Below, in pieces: positions 8,346 to 17,222 of a stretch of 64,000 nt of DNA. The DNA is from an uncultured Propionivibrio sp. (GTDB taxonomy: Bacteria; Pseudomonadota; Gammaproteobacteria; Burkholderiales; Rhodocyclaceae), in contig CALAIL010000018.1 in assembly GCA_937923255.1 (NCBI GenBank), positions 1-64,000 on the forward strand, read 5' to 3'. The notes below the pieces were generated by a model. That model ran no database searches and had not been told where the DNA came from. It was given only the letters and a program-made list of their open reading frames with translations. Both the position numbers and the translations under genes were made by a program. Position 1 is the stretch's first letter; the number at the start of each line of letters is the position of its first letter.

Positions 8346-9947
8346 ATGATTTATAGAAAACTTTTCCATCGACTCAGTACCCGTATCTTTCTCTGCCTGT
8401 TTACCGTTGTGCTGGCCGGCTGCGCCAGCCTCGGCCGCACAACCTGCAATGCGACATCGGAAAACAGCGAAGAATGCCCTCCCCGCAAAGGAACAACAGC
8501 CGACTATCTATACCCGGCCCCCATCCTGACGCCCTTGCAGAGCTACGAGGTTCCGGCATTACCGATCAATCTGCCGACTGTCGATCTGACCAGCGAAACG
8601 GATAATATTTTTTCCCGCATCCGCAAGGGCTTTTCCATGCCGGACATCAACAACGACCTGGTACTGGAACACCAACAGCGCTACCTCAATCAGCCCGATT
8701 ACCTGCGCCGCATGGTTGAACGCGGCGCCCCTTACCTCTATCACATCGTCGAAGAAATCGATCAGCGCAGTATGCCCATGGAGCTGGCATTGCTACCGAT
8801 GGTGGAAAGTGCCTACAACCCGATGGCCCATTCGCCCGCCAAAGCGTCCGGTTTATGGCAATTTATCCCGACAACCGGCAAACGCTACAATCTCGACCAG
8901 AATTGGTGGAAGGACGAGCGCCGCGACATCATCGCCTCGACGGCCGCCGCGCTCGAATACTTGCAGGAAGTCTATGAAATGCACGGCGACTGGCATCTGG
9001 CGCTGGCTTCTTACAACTGGGGGGAAGGCGCCGTCGCCCGCGCCATTGCCAAAAACAAAGCACTCAACCTGCCGACCGATTACCTGAACCTGAGCATGCC
9101 GAATGAAACGCAAAATTACGTGCCCAAGCTACAGGCGCTGAAAAATATCTTCAGCAGTCCGGAAACGCTTAAGGAACTTGGCATCCCGCGCATCCCCAAC
9201 CGCCCCTATTTCACAACCGTCACCAAGCCGGTCAACATTGATGTCAAACTGGCCGCACAGTTTGCTGGTATTCCGGTACATGAATTCCTTGCGCTTAATC
9301 CGGCGCACAACCGCCCCGTGATCGTCTCCGACTCGCCGATGGTCATTCCCGCAGAAAAGTACGACCATTTCGTCAGCAACCTGGAAGCACACGAGCAGAA
9401 GCAAAAACCGCTTTCTTCCTGGCAGTCCTATACCCTGCGCCCCGGCGACCGCCTGGAAAAAATCGCACCGCGCTTCGGCATGACCGTCGCCAACCTCAAA
9501 GCCATCAACGGCATCCACGGACGCATTCGGCTCAAACCAGGACTTACGCTACTGGTGCCCAGCAACGGCGGCGCAAAAGAGATCGACCCGGCCACGATGG
9601 TTGCCCAGCCACGCTTCCCCAGTGCCGACTTGCAGCCGGCAACGCGCACCTACAAGGTACGCAAAGGTGACACCCTGTTTTCCATCGCCAAGCGGCACGG
9701 CATGAGCGCCGACGAGCTGAAACGCCGAAACCACCTGAAAAACATGAAAATCAAGCCAGGAACAACGCTCGTCGTCCTGGCAACGGAGCAAAAGGCCAGC
9801 AAGCCCGCTCCACAAAAAGGCAAATCATCCGTTTCTGCAAAGAAAAGCAGGCACCCAGCCTCTTCACAGAAACAGAACGCCAAGAAAGCACCCACACCCC
9901 GCAAGAATGCCGCGCAGGCAAGCAAACCGGCAAAACGTAAGAAATAA
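8346..9947 (+). CDS. mltD: membrane-bound lytic murein transglycosylase D
   Basis: This 533-residue lipoprotein cleaves the glycan chain of peptidoglycan. The lipobox LAGC lies at about residues 23-26. The SLT catalytic domain follows, with the catalytic Glu154 in PMVESAYNP and the family motifs SGLWQFIPTT and ALASYNWGEG. Two LysM peptidoglycan-binding repeats are seen at about 358-402 (YTLRPGDRLEKIAPRFG) and 437-481 (YKVRKGDTLFSIAKRHG). The last 50 residues are a lysine-, alanine- and proline-rich tail. E. coli MltD has the same order of domains. The gene ends 98 bp before a convergent small gene. Confidence 0.96.
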   Translation: MIYRKLFHRLSTRIFLCLFTVVLAGCASLGRTTCNATSENSEECPPRKGTTADYLYPAPILTPLQSYEVPALPINLPTVDLTSETDNIFSRIRKGFSMPDINNDLVLEHQQRYLNQPDYLRRMVERGAPYLYHIVEEIDQRSMPMELALLPMVESAYNPMAHSPAKASGLWQFIPTTGKRYNLDQNWWKDERRDIIASTAAALEYLQEVYEMHGDWHLALASYNWGEGAVARAIAKNKALNLPTDYLNLSMPNETQNYVPKLQALKNIFSSPETLKELGIPRIPNRPYFTTVTKPVNIDVKLAAQFAGIPVHEFLALNPAHNRPVIVSDSPMVIPAEKYDHFVSNLEAHEQKQKPLSSWQSYTLRPGDRLEKIAPRFGMTVANLKAINGIHGRIRLKPGLTLLVPSNGGAKEIDPATMVAQPRFPSADLQPATRTYKVRKGDTLFSIAKRHGMSADELKRRNHLKNMKIKPGTTLVVLATEQKASKPAPQKGKSSVSAKKSRHPASSQKQNAKKAPTPRKNAAQASKPAKRKK

Positions 9948-10045
9948 AGGCGCCGGCTCGAACTTGGCTTCCTTGGTTACATACTTCGCCTCATACTGGC
10001 GAGGGCATGTCGTGTAGCAGGACAACGACGTATGGGACTAGGGCA

Positions 10046-10252
10046 TCATAGGTTCGTACCGTGCAGTCTGTTGAGCTGTTGACGGGTACGCTCCAGCTTA
10101 GCCTTGACTCTGGCGATGCGCGCGCGTGAGCGCTCGGTGCCAAGCTGCTCCGAAATGCTGATTATCAAAGCACTGAGGCTTTTCATTACCTCGTACTCCT
10201 CGAACGTCGGCGCGGCGTTTAATTTGACAACGTTGCTCTTTGTTCTACGCAC
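10046..10252 (-). CDS. small basic hypothetical protein with helical C-terminus
   Basis: Not recognised. The GTG at 10252 is preferred because GGAG lies 7 bases upstream; the frame is open to 10327. The 68-residue product has a short basic N-terminus and a long charged helix rich in Arg, Lys and Leu (SRARIARVKAKLERTRQQLNRL) that could form a coiled coil. It lies at the edge of the AT-rich islet, convergent to mltD. It could be a remnant or a small DNA- or RNA-binding protein; neither is supported by a motif. Confidence 0.4.
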   Translation of the reverse strand: MRRTKSNVVKLNAAPTFEEYEVMKSLSALIISISEQLGTERSRARIARVKAKLERTRQQLNRLHGTNL

Positions 10253-10600
10253 TTTGCATCTCCATAGTTGGTTGCAATATCCGCCACGGCGCCTACAGCT
10301 ACGAAAGCGCCAAGGCGCAATATGCACCGTTTGATCGCCTGTAAGACATAGACTCCACTACTTGCGTCTATCTCACCAGCGTCACCACTGGCGCCTGCGG
10401 CGCGGAGCAGAACGTTGATGCGAGCATTAATAACAAAGCGGAAAAGGTTGCACCTTTGCTAATGATGAGGGCGAGTAGAAATACGATAGATCTTATTAAT
10501 CTATGCAGATTATTGATCTTGTTGACGTTTTATTTATTTCGAAATTTTATTCCCTTTATAAAAGGTATATTGCGTTCAGTATTGGGAAATTAAACTGAGA
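10253..10600. other. transition into an AT-rich islet, no complete gene
   Basis: The left part (10270-10350) reads on the plus strand as a short coding-like stretch (NIRHGAYSYESAKAQYAPFD) that ends in a stop without a visible start, so it may be the tail of a broken gene. From about 10450 base composition shifts to strongly AT-rich, marking the boundary of the islet. Confidence 0.45.
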
Positions 10601-11143
10601 TTAATCGGATAAGGCAATCCATTCGGAAATCGCCTCCGTAAATTTAAATTTATCAAGCGCCTTCAATGCCCGAATAGGAATATTGAGGTTGTTCGCTACT
10701 AGGTGCGCTTGCCTTAACTCCAGTTCTTGAAACTTTTCTATGATAACTGGATCTTGGGATATATTATTATCTCTATCGATCCATCTTTGATAAATGGCCA
10801 GTGGCGCATCATGAAGAACCACAATCCCTTGAAGATTTAATTCTCTAAACACATCAACCGGAATCTTTCGGAAATCATGATTTGATTCCAATAAGCAAAA
10901 GTGTCCATCAAGAAGAATTGTCTTATTATGATTTTTGCAAAGTTTACGAATCCCTTGAATTAGCAATGATTGGTTTCCCATAACATCGGAAACCAATTTA
11001 TCCGCGGCTAAAGCAGCCTCAGCCTTCTCAGAGCTTATCACTTTACTGGAGCTGAAATAATCGAGTCCCAGCAATTTCGCAGCATGATGGCATAAAGTGG
11101 TTTTGCCTACACCATGAACTCCGCCTACAAATATGATACGCAT
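10601..11143 (-). CDS. P-loop ATPase/kinase-like protein (third gene of islet cassette)
   Basis: A 180-residue P-loop NTPase with Walker A GVHGVGKTT at residues 8-16 and a Walker B-like strand ending in ILLDGHF around 96-102. Size and topology resemble AAA_17/AAA_33 type nucleotide or small-molecule kinases rather than a large AAA+ machine. A QRWIDRDNN segment could be a lid with arginine residues. It starts three bases after the stop of the ASCH-like gene, so the genes are surely co-transcribed. The base composition is AT-rich, unlike the surrounding housekeeping genes. Substrate unknown; a role in modifying or repairing RNA or in controlling the cassette is speculation. Confidence 0.75.
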   Translation of the reverse strand: MRIIFVGGVHGVGKTTLCHHAAKLLGLDYFSSSKVISSEKAEAALAADKLVSDVMGNQSLLIQGIRKLCKNHNKTILLDGHFCLLESNHDFRKIPVDVFRELNLQGIVVLHDAPLAIYQRWIDRDNNISQDPVIIEKFQELELRQAHLVANNLNIPIRALKALDKFKFTEAISEWIALSD

Positions 11144-11146
11144 CAG

Positions 11147-11578
11147 CTATTCCACTCCAAAATAGAAATTCAATTTTTCAACCTCATCTAAACTGAGATA
11201 ACGAAAAGATTGTGGGGGTCTAAAATTTTCTCCAAACACTTGAGATGGCTTCAGCGCCCCTTTGCTAAAGTTAGAGACCGTTGCAAGCTCAATAGCAGCC
11301 CCTTCACTTCTACCCTCTAGATATGCGAATAGCTTTCGACGACTAATTCCCCCCCCTTTCTTTTTGGCGAGTTCCCATAAATGATTTTTTGACCCCCAGT
11401 GAACTTTTTCGACATGAGTAGCGGCCACTATCCTTTGGACAGGCGACGTTACGTAAATAACCAAACAACTAACCTGTTTCGAAGTCCATCGTCTGCGAAA
11501 TTCGAGCCTTTTTTCTCCAATTAGTATTTTTTTGGCATACTCTGGCCGAATTGAAATTAGCACAACGTTAGTTTTCAT
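11147..11578 (-). CDS. ASCH/PUA-like domain protein (second gene of islet cassette)
   Basis: The 143-residue product opens with VVLISIRPEYAKKILIGEKR and LEFRRRW, which is the classic start of ASCH-domain proteins, a PUA-related fold that usually binds RNA or modified nucleic acid. It ends with PPQSFRYLSLDEVEKL, a segment echoed in the C-terminal part of the preceding gene product. The start at 11578 overlaps the 3' end of that gene by 11 bp; an in-frame start further upstream would overlap much more and lacks homology. Composition is AT-rich. Nucleic-acid ligand and partner unknown; I am fairly sure of the fold, not of the job. Confidence 0.75.
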   Translation of the reverse strand: MKTNVVLISIRPEYAKKILIGEKRLEFRRRWTSKQVSCLVIYVTSPVQRIVAATHVEKVHWGSKNHLWELAKKKGGGISRRKLFAYLEGRSEGAAIELATVSNFSKGALKPSQVFGENFRPPQSFRYLSLDEVEKLNFYFGVE

Positions 11579-13031
11579 GAGATAAAACTCTTTCGAAACT
11601 TTGGTGACTAATTTTAGTAATGCTTTGTGGTGCCCCCTTGAGCACGCCTTGCTGCTCAAGCCACTCTTGCGGCAAAGGAGTCGAAAGATGTTTAACTAAC
11701 CTGAACAGCATAACACGCGTAGGCTTTTCAGCCATTAATTTAATCTCAGGCATCGAGTAAACAGTACGACGCTTAACTCTGGAAACGATATCCTCTGCCA
11801 CACTTAATGTTTCATAACTCTCAACAATACCAATGCTAGTTATTGCCCGCTCGTCTCCTGATCGATAGAACAGCACTATATCGCCAGGGCGAATTTTCTT
11901 AGTTGGGGCGTAGCATAAATACGCCATTTTTATAGCATTCCCTGCAGAACTCTGCGAAGAGAATATATTCATTTGCTGGCCTAGATAATCTATAAATAGC
12001 ATCTGATGATACCCGGGTTTTATAGGAATAATGAACTTCTCCACGTTTTCATCGTGACGAAAATGTGGAAAATAAAAACGCAAATAATCAAAAGAAGGGA
12101 GTTCTTCTTGTGGCGGATTTACAGGATGCCTTTTAAGATAGACAGCATCACGCCCCTGACTTCCAGGATCAAAGCCTACCCTTTTAAACCCAAAGTCCTC
12201 AAGCATTTCAAAAAGAAAATGATGTCGATCGCTATCGCCATGAATAAAGATATTTTCCAATCTATTTTTTGTAGCATAAAGGAATGCGGCCTTTAAAAAA
12301 AGTTCTCCTATTTTTTTGCCTCGGCTATTTTCTCCAACTTTGAAGGTTGCTAATTTTAGTGCAGGTCCTTCAAGCATTACCTCGTCTGTAATTCTTTCAT
12401 CATGTTGCTGAGCATAAATGCAAATGCCTCCAAGAACTCCACTCGACTCCCAGTTTACCCAAGCATTCCGCCCTTCTTTCGCTTTTTCTCTAAACCAGTT
12501 GTCAAAATTTTCATATCCCTCTCTCAAGCTATTAAAAAATTGGCCTCCCAAGTATGAACTTAAACTGAAAAGTGGAACATTTTCAATATTCGGCAACTGC
12601 ACTGGAACTCGTCCGTGCAGGCGACGCAACAAATCTTCTGCCGTTTGAATGGTATAGACGCGTTCCAATAGTCCATGCTCTTTCGCTTTTTTATGGATGC
12701 CACGATCTTCCGTGACCAACCCATGGGCAGCATTAAGAAAAATCGCATGAAGAATTTCATTATCTGCGGCATCATTTCGATCTGTATCGGCTGTATTCCA
12801 TGGGCAAGTAGGCAACGACTCCAGTCTAGTATATTGACTCAGTCGAGAAAGTGTCTGAGTACGACGATCTGCATTATTGTCCTGCTTGATATCCTCTTCT
12901 GAAGCCGGGTGATAAAGCAAAACATGTCCATTTTCATTGGCCAATCTAACAAAGTTAGCGAGGCTTGGCTCGAGTGGGCGCTGCGAATCCTCAAGAGGAA
13001 TTAGAATGTTTGTATCTAGAATGAAGCGCAT
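11568..13031 (-). CDS. PIN-GNAT-ASCH-like three-domain fusion protein (first gene of islet cassette)
   Basis: A 487-residue fusion. Residues 1-135 form a PIN nuclease domain: FILDTNILIPLE with Asp6, acidic residues Glu45/46, Asp90 in AADNEIL and Asp109 in VTEDRGIHKKA, so the metal site looks intact. Residues about 155-305 resemble a GNAT acetyltransferase with the acetyl-CoA loop ENSRGKKIGELFLKAA (234-249). Residues about 332-487 look like an ASCH/EVE-type PUA fold (IIPIKPGYHQM, RPGDIVLFYRSGDERAITS, APQSITKISHQSF). The gene is AT-rich, preceded by an AT-rich 130-bp gap and coupled to two downstream genes. VapC-like PIN domains cut RNA; here a toxin, defence or RNA-modifying role is inference. 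Confidence 0.82.
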   Translation of the reverse strand: MRFILDTNILIPLEDSQRPLEPSLANFVRLANENGHVLLYHPASEEDIKQDNNADRRTQTLSRLSQYTRLESLPTCPWNTADTDRNDAADNEILHAIFLNAAHGLVTEDRGIHKKAKEHGLLERVYTIQTAEDLLRRLHGRVPVQLPNIENVPLFSLSSYLGGQFFNSLREGYENFDNWFREKAKEGRNAWVNWESSGVLGGICIYAQQHDERITDEVMLEGPALKLATFKVGENSRGKKIGELFLKAAFLYATKNRLENIFIHGDSDRHHFLFEMLEDFGFKRVGFDPGSQGRDAVYLKRHPVNPPQEELPSFDYLRFYFPHFRHDENVEKFIIPIKPGYHQMLFIDYLGQQMNIFSSQSSAGNAIKMAYLCYAPTKKIRPGDIVLFYRSGDERAITSIGIVESYETLSVAEDIVSRVKRRTVYSMPEIKLMAEKPTRVMLFRLVKHLSTPLPQEWLEQQGVLKGAPQSITKISHQSFERVLSHEN

Positions 13032-13164
13032 CGCTTTTAATAAAATTAATTATCCAAGATGATTCTATGGTTACCAGTCTATACAATAAATAGGCAGCAA
13101 TTAAAATTTATATTTATCCGTAACCTAATGGAATAACATCTATCGCTGCCGTAGAAATAATGGC

Positions 13165-14856
13165 TTACTCCCACTCAATCGTCGCAGGGGGTTTGCTGGA
13201 AACGTCATAGGTCACGCGATTAATCCCGCGCACTTCGTTGATGATTCGGGACGACACCTTTTTCAGCAGCGCATACGGCAGTTCGGCCCAGTCGGCGGTC
13301 ATGAAGTCACTGGTTTGCACGGCGCGCAGGGCCACGACGTAGTCGTAGGTGCGGCCATCGCCCATGACGCCGACGGATTTGACTGGCAGGAAGACGGTGA
13401 ATGCTTGGCTGGTAAGGTCGTACCAGCTTTTACCGCTGTTCGGTTCGATGGTGGAGCGCAGTTCTTCGATGAAGATAGCGTCGGCCTGGCGCAGCAGGTC
13501 GGCGTATTCTTTTTTGATTTCGCCCAGGATGCGCACGCCCAGGCCCGGGCCGGGGAAGGGGTGGCGGTAGACCATGTCGTGCGGCAGACCAAGGGCCACG
13601 CCCAGTTCGCGCACTTCGTCTTTGAACAAATCGCGCAGCGGCTCCAACAGTTTCAGGCCCAATTGTTCGGGCAGGCCGCCGACGTTGTGGTGGCTTTTGA
13701 TGACGACGGCTTTCTTGCTTTTGGCGCCGCCGGATTCGATCACGTCGGGGTAGATGGTGCCTTGGGCCAGGAAGGTTGCGCCCTTATGGCCAGCGCCGCT
13801 GGCCTTGAGCTTCTCGGCTTCGGCCTTGAAGACATCGACAAAGAGCTTGCCGATGATTTTGCGTTTTTGCTCGGGGTCGGACACGCCCTTGAGGGCATCG
13901 AGGAAGAGCTGGCTGGCATCGACGCGCACCACTTTGGCGTGAATTTTTTTACCCCCACGCTCACTGCGTTCGCTGCCCACCGAGGGGGCTGGTTCGTCTT
14001 CGGGGCGGCCGTACGACGAACCGCCAGCGAACATGTCCATGACCATGTCGCCTTCGTTCAAGCGCAGCAGGCCGTGATCAACAAACACGCAGGTGAGCTG
14101 ATCGCCAATAGCTCGGTGGATGAGGGCGGCGGCGACGGATGAATCAACACCGCCCGACAGGCCCAAGATGACTTCTTCATCGCCCACTTGCGCGCGGATT
14201 TTTTCTACGGCCTCTTCGATGTGGTCGCGCATGATCCAGTCGGGCTTGGCAGCGCAGATGTCGAGCACAAAGCGCTCCAGCATCGCACGGCCCTGCACGG
14301 TGTGCGTGACTTCCGGGTGGAACTGCACGCCGTAGAAGCGCCGCGCCTCGTCGGCCATGCCAGCAATGGGGCAGCTTGGCGTGCTGGCCATGACTTTGAA
14401 GCCCTCAGGCAAATGGGTCACTTTGTCGCCGTGGCTCATCCACACTTTCAGCATGCCGTGGCCTTCGGGGGCGTGAAAGTCTTGAATGTCTTTGAGCAGC
14501 GCCGTGTGACCGTGGGCGCGCACTTCGGCGTAGCCGAATTCGCGGGTATTGCTGCCCTGCACTTGCCCACCCAGTTGCTGCGCCATGGTCTGCATGCCGT
14601 AACAGATGCCCAGCACGGGAATGCCCAGTTCGAACACGGCATCGGGCGCGCGGTCGTCCACCTCGTACACGCTGGCGTGACTGCCGGAAAGGATGACACC
14701 CTTGAGATTGCCATCGGCCGCAAACTGGCGCACCCAGTCGCTGCTCACGTCGCAAGGGTGCACCTCGCAATACACATGCGCTTCGCGGATGCGGCGGGCG
14801 ATGAGTTGCGTGACCTGAGAACCGAAATCGAGGATGAGGATTTTGTGATGAGACAT
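13165..14856 (-). CDS. guaA: GMP synthase (glutamine-hydrolysing)
   Basis: Converts XMP to GMP with glutamine and ATP. The N-terminal class I amidotransferase has the nucleophile in GICYGMQ and the [11 protein letters not shown]is/Glu; the ATP pyrophosphatase P-loop is LSGGVDSS; the dimerisation domain ends in the family tail PATIEWE. Start at 14856 has AAGG 12 bases upstream. The 563-residue length is 35-40 residues above the usual value. The excess is an insertion after MVMDMFA ([16 protein letters not shown] and GSERSERGG) before the strand AKVVRVDA. The insertion is in frame and is described separately. guaB lies 84 bp upstream on the same strand. Confidence 0.97.
   Translation of the reverse strand: MSHHKILILDFGSQVTQLIARRIREAHVYCEVHPCDVSSDWVRQFAADGNLKGVILSGSHASVYEVDDRAPDAVFELGIPVLGICYGMQTMAQQLGGQVQGSNTREFGYAEVRAHGHTALLKDIQDFHAPEGHGMLKVWMSHGDKVTHLPEGFKVMASTPSCPIAGMADEARRFYGVQFHPEVTHTVQGRAMLERFVLDICAAKPDWIMRDHIEEAVEKIRAQVGDEEVILGLSGGVDSSVAAALIHRAIGDQLTCVFVDHGLLRLNEGDMVMDMFAGGSSYGRPEDEPAPSVGSERSERGGKKIHAKVVRVDASQLFLDALKGVSDPEQKRKIIGKLFVDVFKAEAEKLKASGAGHKGATFLAQGTIYPDVIESGGAKSKKAVVIKSHHNVGGLPEQLGLKLLEPLRDLFKDEVRELGVALGLPHDMVYRHPFPGPGLGVRILGEIKKEYADLLRQADAIFIEELRSTIEPNSGKSWYDLTSQAFTVFLPVKSVGVMGDGRTYDYVVALRAVQTSDFMTADWAELPYALLKKVSSRIINEVRGINRVTYDVSSKPPATIEWE
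13942..14031. repeat. in-frame palindromic repeat insertion inside guaA
   Basis: About 90 bp adding roughly 30 residues to GuaA in the ATP-pyrophosphatase part. Its core carries CCCCC at 13952-13956 and GGGGG at 13984-13988 around ACGCTCACTGCG and TTCGCTGCCCACCGA, which can fold back. I recall near-identical sequences as abundant intergenic repeats in Comamonadaceae; that is memory, not a search. The encoded peptide is Gly-, Ser- and Pro-rich and likely a surface loop. Confidence 0.75.
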
Positions 14857-14870
14857 GCCTGCTGCCTTCA

Positions 14871-14916
14871 ATAAAAATGCGGGCTGCCGCCATGCCCATG
14901 CCTGTCAGCAACCCGC
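14871..14916 (-). terminator. Rho-independent terminator-like hairpin between guaB and guaA
   Basis: On the minus strand, GCGGGTTGCTG pairs with CGGCAGCCCGC (11 bp with two G-U pairs) and is followed directly by ATTTTTATT. It lies after guaB and only about 15 bp before the guaA start codon, so it may terminate guaB transcripts or attenuate guaA. Confidence 0.65.
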
Positions 14917-14939
14917 AAAAGATAAGAACCTAAGACCTG

Positions 14940-16400
14940 CTACTCCGCGCGGTAATTGGGCGCTTCCTTAACAATCTGCACGTCGTGGACATGCGATTCA
15001 CGCACGCCCGCGGCGGTAATTTCGACGAAAACCGCTTTTTCATGCATATCGGCAATCTGCGCGCACCCCAGATACCCCATCGATGAGCGCAAGCCGCCGA
15101 GCAATTGATGAATGACGACCAAAACCGGCCCCTTGTAGGGGACGCGCCCTTCGATGCCTTCCGGCACAAATTTCTCGATATTGCCCGTGCCTTCCTGGAA
15201 ATAACGATCTGCCGCACCCGCAGCCATGGCACCCAGCGACCCCATGCCACGATACGATTTATAGGAGCGCCCCTGGTATAGCTCAACCTCTCCCGGCGCT
15301 TCTTCTGTACCGGCAAACAGGCCGCCGAGCATCACGGAATTAGCACCTGCGGCAATTGCCTTGCAGATATCGCCGGAATAGCGGATTCCGCCGTCGGCGA
15401 TCATCGGAACGCCCGTATTTTTCAGGGCGTCAGAGACATTCTGGATAGCCGTGATCTGCGGCACGCCGACGCCGGCAACGATGCGTGTTGTACAGATCGA
15501 TCCCGGCCCAATACCGACCTTGACGCCATCTGCGCCGGCATCCACCAGTGCCAGCGCCGCATCGCCCGTGGCAATGTTGCCGCCGATGACATCAATGTGC
15601 GGAAATTCCCGCTTAACCCAGTGCACACGCTCCAGCACGCCTTGTGAATGCCCGTGCGCGGTATCGACAACGATCACATCGACGCCCGCTTCGGCAAGCA
15701 GCGCCACACGCTCTTCGGTTCCCTCGCCCACACCCACGGCCGCACCAACGCGCAGTCGGCCGGTGAAATCTTTGCAGGAGTTTGGATGCTCCGTCGTTTT
15801 GATGATGTCCTTGACCGTAATCAGGCCGCACAACTCAAATGCATCATTGACCACCAGAACACGTTCAATGCGATGTTTGTGGATCAGTGCCTTACCCTCA
15901 TCAATACTGGCGCCTTCGTGTACCGTCACCAGGCGCTCGCGCGGCGTCATGATGTTGCGGATAGGCTGATCGAGCTGGGTCTCGAAACGCAAATCGCGGT
16001 TGGTGACAATGCCGACGACCTGCCGCCCTTCCAGCACGGGGAATCCGGAAATCCGGTGTTGTCGCGACAGATCCAGCACTTCGTGCACGGTCATTGAGGG
16101 AGACACGGTAATCGGGTTCTTCAGCACGCCCGATTCAAAGCGCTTGACCCGTACCACCTCGGCTGCCTGTGCCTGGGGTGAAAGATTTTTGTGGATAATG
16201 CCAATGCCGCCTTCCTGCGCCAGCGCAATCGCCAAACGGCTTTCCGTCACGGTGTCCATGGCTGCCGAAACGAGCGGCATATTCAAGCTAATATTGCGCG
16301 TCAGGCGTGTTTTCAGGCTGACTTCGCGCGGGAGAACGGAAGAATGAGCGGGGATGAGCAGTACGTCGTCGAACGTCAGCGCTTTCTGCAATAAACGCAT
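14940..16400 (-). CDS. guaB: IMP dehydrogenase
   Basis: Oxidises IMP to XMP with NAD, the first step from IMP towards GMP. The 486-residue product has the usual TIM barrel split by two CBS domains (about residues 95-200). The catalytic cysteine lies in [13 protein letters not shown] near residue 300, followed by [14 protein letters not shown] and the flap [19 protein letters not shown] precedes the ATG by about 9 bases. It is followed on the same strand by guaA, its pathway partner, across an apparent terminator. A palindromic -10 region lies 25-37 bp upstream of the start codon. Confidence 0.98.
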   Translation of the reverse strand: MRLLQKALTFDDVLLIPAHSSVLPREVSLKTRLTRNISLNMPLVSAAMDTVTESRLAIALAQEGGIGIIHKNLSPQAQAAEVVRVKRFESGVLKNPITVSPSMTVHEVLDLSRQHRISGFPVLEGRQVVGIVTNRDLRFETQLDQPIRNIMTPRERLVTVHEGASIDEGKALIHKHRIERVLVVNDAFELCGLITVKDIIKTTEHPNSCKDFTGRLRVGAAVGVGEGTEERVALLAEAGVDVIVVDTAHGHSQGVLERVHWVKREFPHIDVIGGNIATGDAALALVDAGADGVKVGIGPGSICTTRIVAGVGVPQITAIQNVSDALKNTGVPMIADGGIRYSGDICKAIAAGANSVMLGGLFAGTEEAPGEVELYQGRSYKSYRGMGSLGAMAAGAADRYFQEGTGNIEKFVPEGIEGRVPYKGPVLVVIHQLLGGLRSSMGYLGCAQIADMHEKAVFVEITAAGVRESHVHDVQIVKEAPNYRAE

Positions 16401-16424
16401 GGGCTTTGCTCCTAGGTCACAAAT

Positions 16425-16437
16425 CGGTATTATACCG
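16425..16437 (-). promoter_or_regulatory. palindromic -10 region of guaB
   Basis: CGGTATAATACCG on the minus strand contains a perfect TATAAT inside a perfect 6-bp-arm dyad, about 25 bp before the guaB ATG. A TATAAT plus short leader makes it a good promoter; the dyad suggests possible repressor binding over the -10. The -35 is weak. Confidence 0.5.
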
Positions 16438-16466
16438 TATATGCCTTATGAATCAGGACGAACGCC

Positions 16467-16931
16467 ATGACACACTTCTCCATGAAACACGTGTTTATTG
16501 CTTGCGCAGCGACCGTCTTCGCTGTTGCGGCTAACGCCCAGATTTTCCAATGGAAAGACGCCAAGGGCAAGACCGTTTATTCTGACAAACCGCCGCCCGG
16601 AGGCATTACACAAAAGCGCGTAATTACGTCCAAGGCACCTGCCGCACCGGCTGCGAACCCCACGACAACGCTGGCCGAAAAGGACATGGCTTTCCGCAAG
16701 CGCCAACAAGAGGCGCAGGAAAAATCTAGCCAAGAAGCGCAAGACCAGAAAGCGCTTGCCCAGAAAAAACAGCGTTGCGACAACATTCAGCGTAACGCCC
16801 GCGTACTTGAGTCAGGCGTGCGCATTGCGCAGGTCAACGATAAAGGGGAACGCTACTTCCTAGAAGACAAGGAGCGTAAGGCAGAACTGGACAAGACGCG
16901 CCAAGCCTTGCAAGAAGCCGAATGCCAATAA
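16467..16931 (+). CDS. DUF4124 domain-containing secreted protein
   Basis: A 154-residue exported protein divergent from guaB. It has a signal peptide ending near AANA at residues 20-24, then the short DUF4124 motif IFQWKDAKGKTVYSDKPPP, in which the QWKDxxGxxxYSD pattern defines the family. The remainder is a charged, Gln- and Lys-rich helical region, probably coiled coil. DUF4124 proteins are widespread in beta- and gammaproteobacteria, with unknown function, likely in the periplasm. AGGA lies about 9 bases before the ATG; MKHVF five codons later is an alternative start. Confidence 0.88.
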   Translation: MTHFSMKHVFIACAATVFAVAANAQIFQWKDAKGKTVYSDKPPPGGITQKRVITSKAPAAPAANPTTTLAEKDMAFRKRQQEAQEKSSQEAQDQKALAQKKQRCDNIQRNARVLESGVRIAQVNDKGERYFLEDKERKAELDKTRQALQEAECQ

Positions 16932-16939
16932 GACCAATA

Positions 16940-17215
16940 AGACGGCAACAAGGTAGTTGAATGCGGTAACGCGGCGCTGCCCGCAAACCCGCGTAAACAG
17001 GGCATCCCAGAGGGGTGCCCTGAAGCCCTCTGAAGCCCTTTATCCACGGGCATTTCCGGCGGGCAAACCACCCTTCTCCGTAGCTAAGCGCCTGGAGAGA
17101 GGGGCAAAAACTAGCAGCCCGGAGCGCCTTTATCCACGCGGGTTTCCGAGGTGACGCCCGGAGATGCCCTATCTACGCGGGCTCCGGAGGCGCCCATCGG
17201 CACATGCCCTTCTGT
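16940..17215. repeat. copies of the dispersed GC-rich palindromic repeat family
   Basis: Contains one forward core (CCCGCGTAAACAGGGCAT, near 16988-17005) and reverse-oriented cores near 17035-17055, 17128-17150 and 17160-17185 (for example GATGCCCTATCTACGCGGG, the reverse complement of the core at 18.6 kb). Spacing is irregular, unlike the regular array at 18.6 kb. The stretch lies between two convergent genes and holds no gene. Confidence 0.75.
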
Positions 17216-17222
17216 TTCCCTT

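Noticed and set aside
13942..14031. Intein or assembly frameshift in guaA
   Set aside because: The insert is only about 30 codons, stays in frame and lacks intein motifs; a repeat insertion explains it better.
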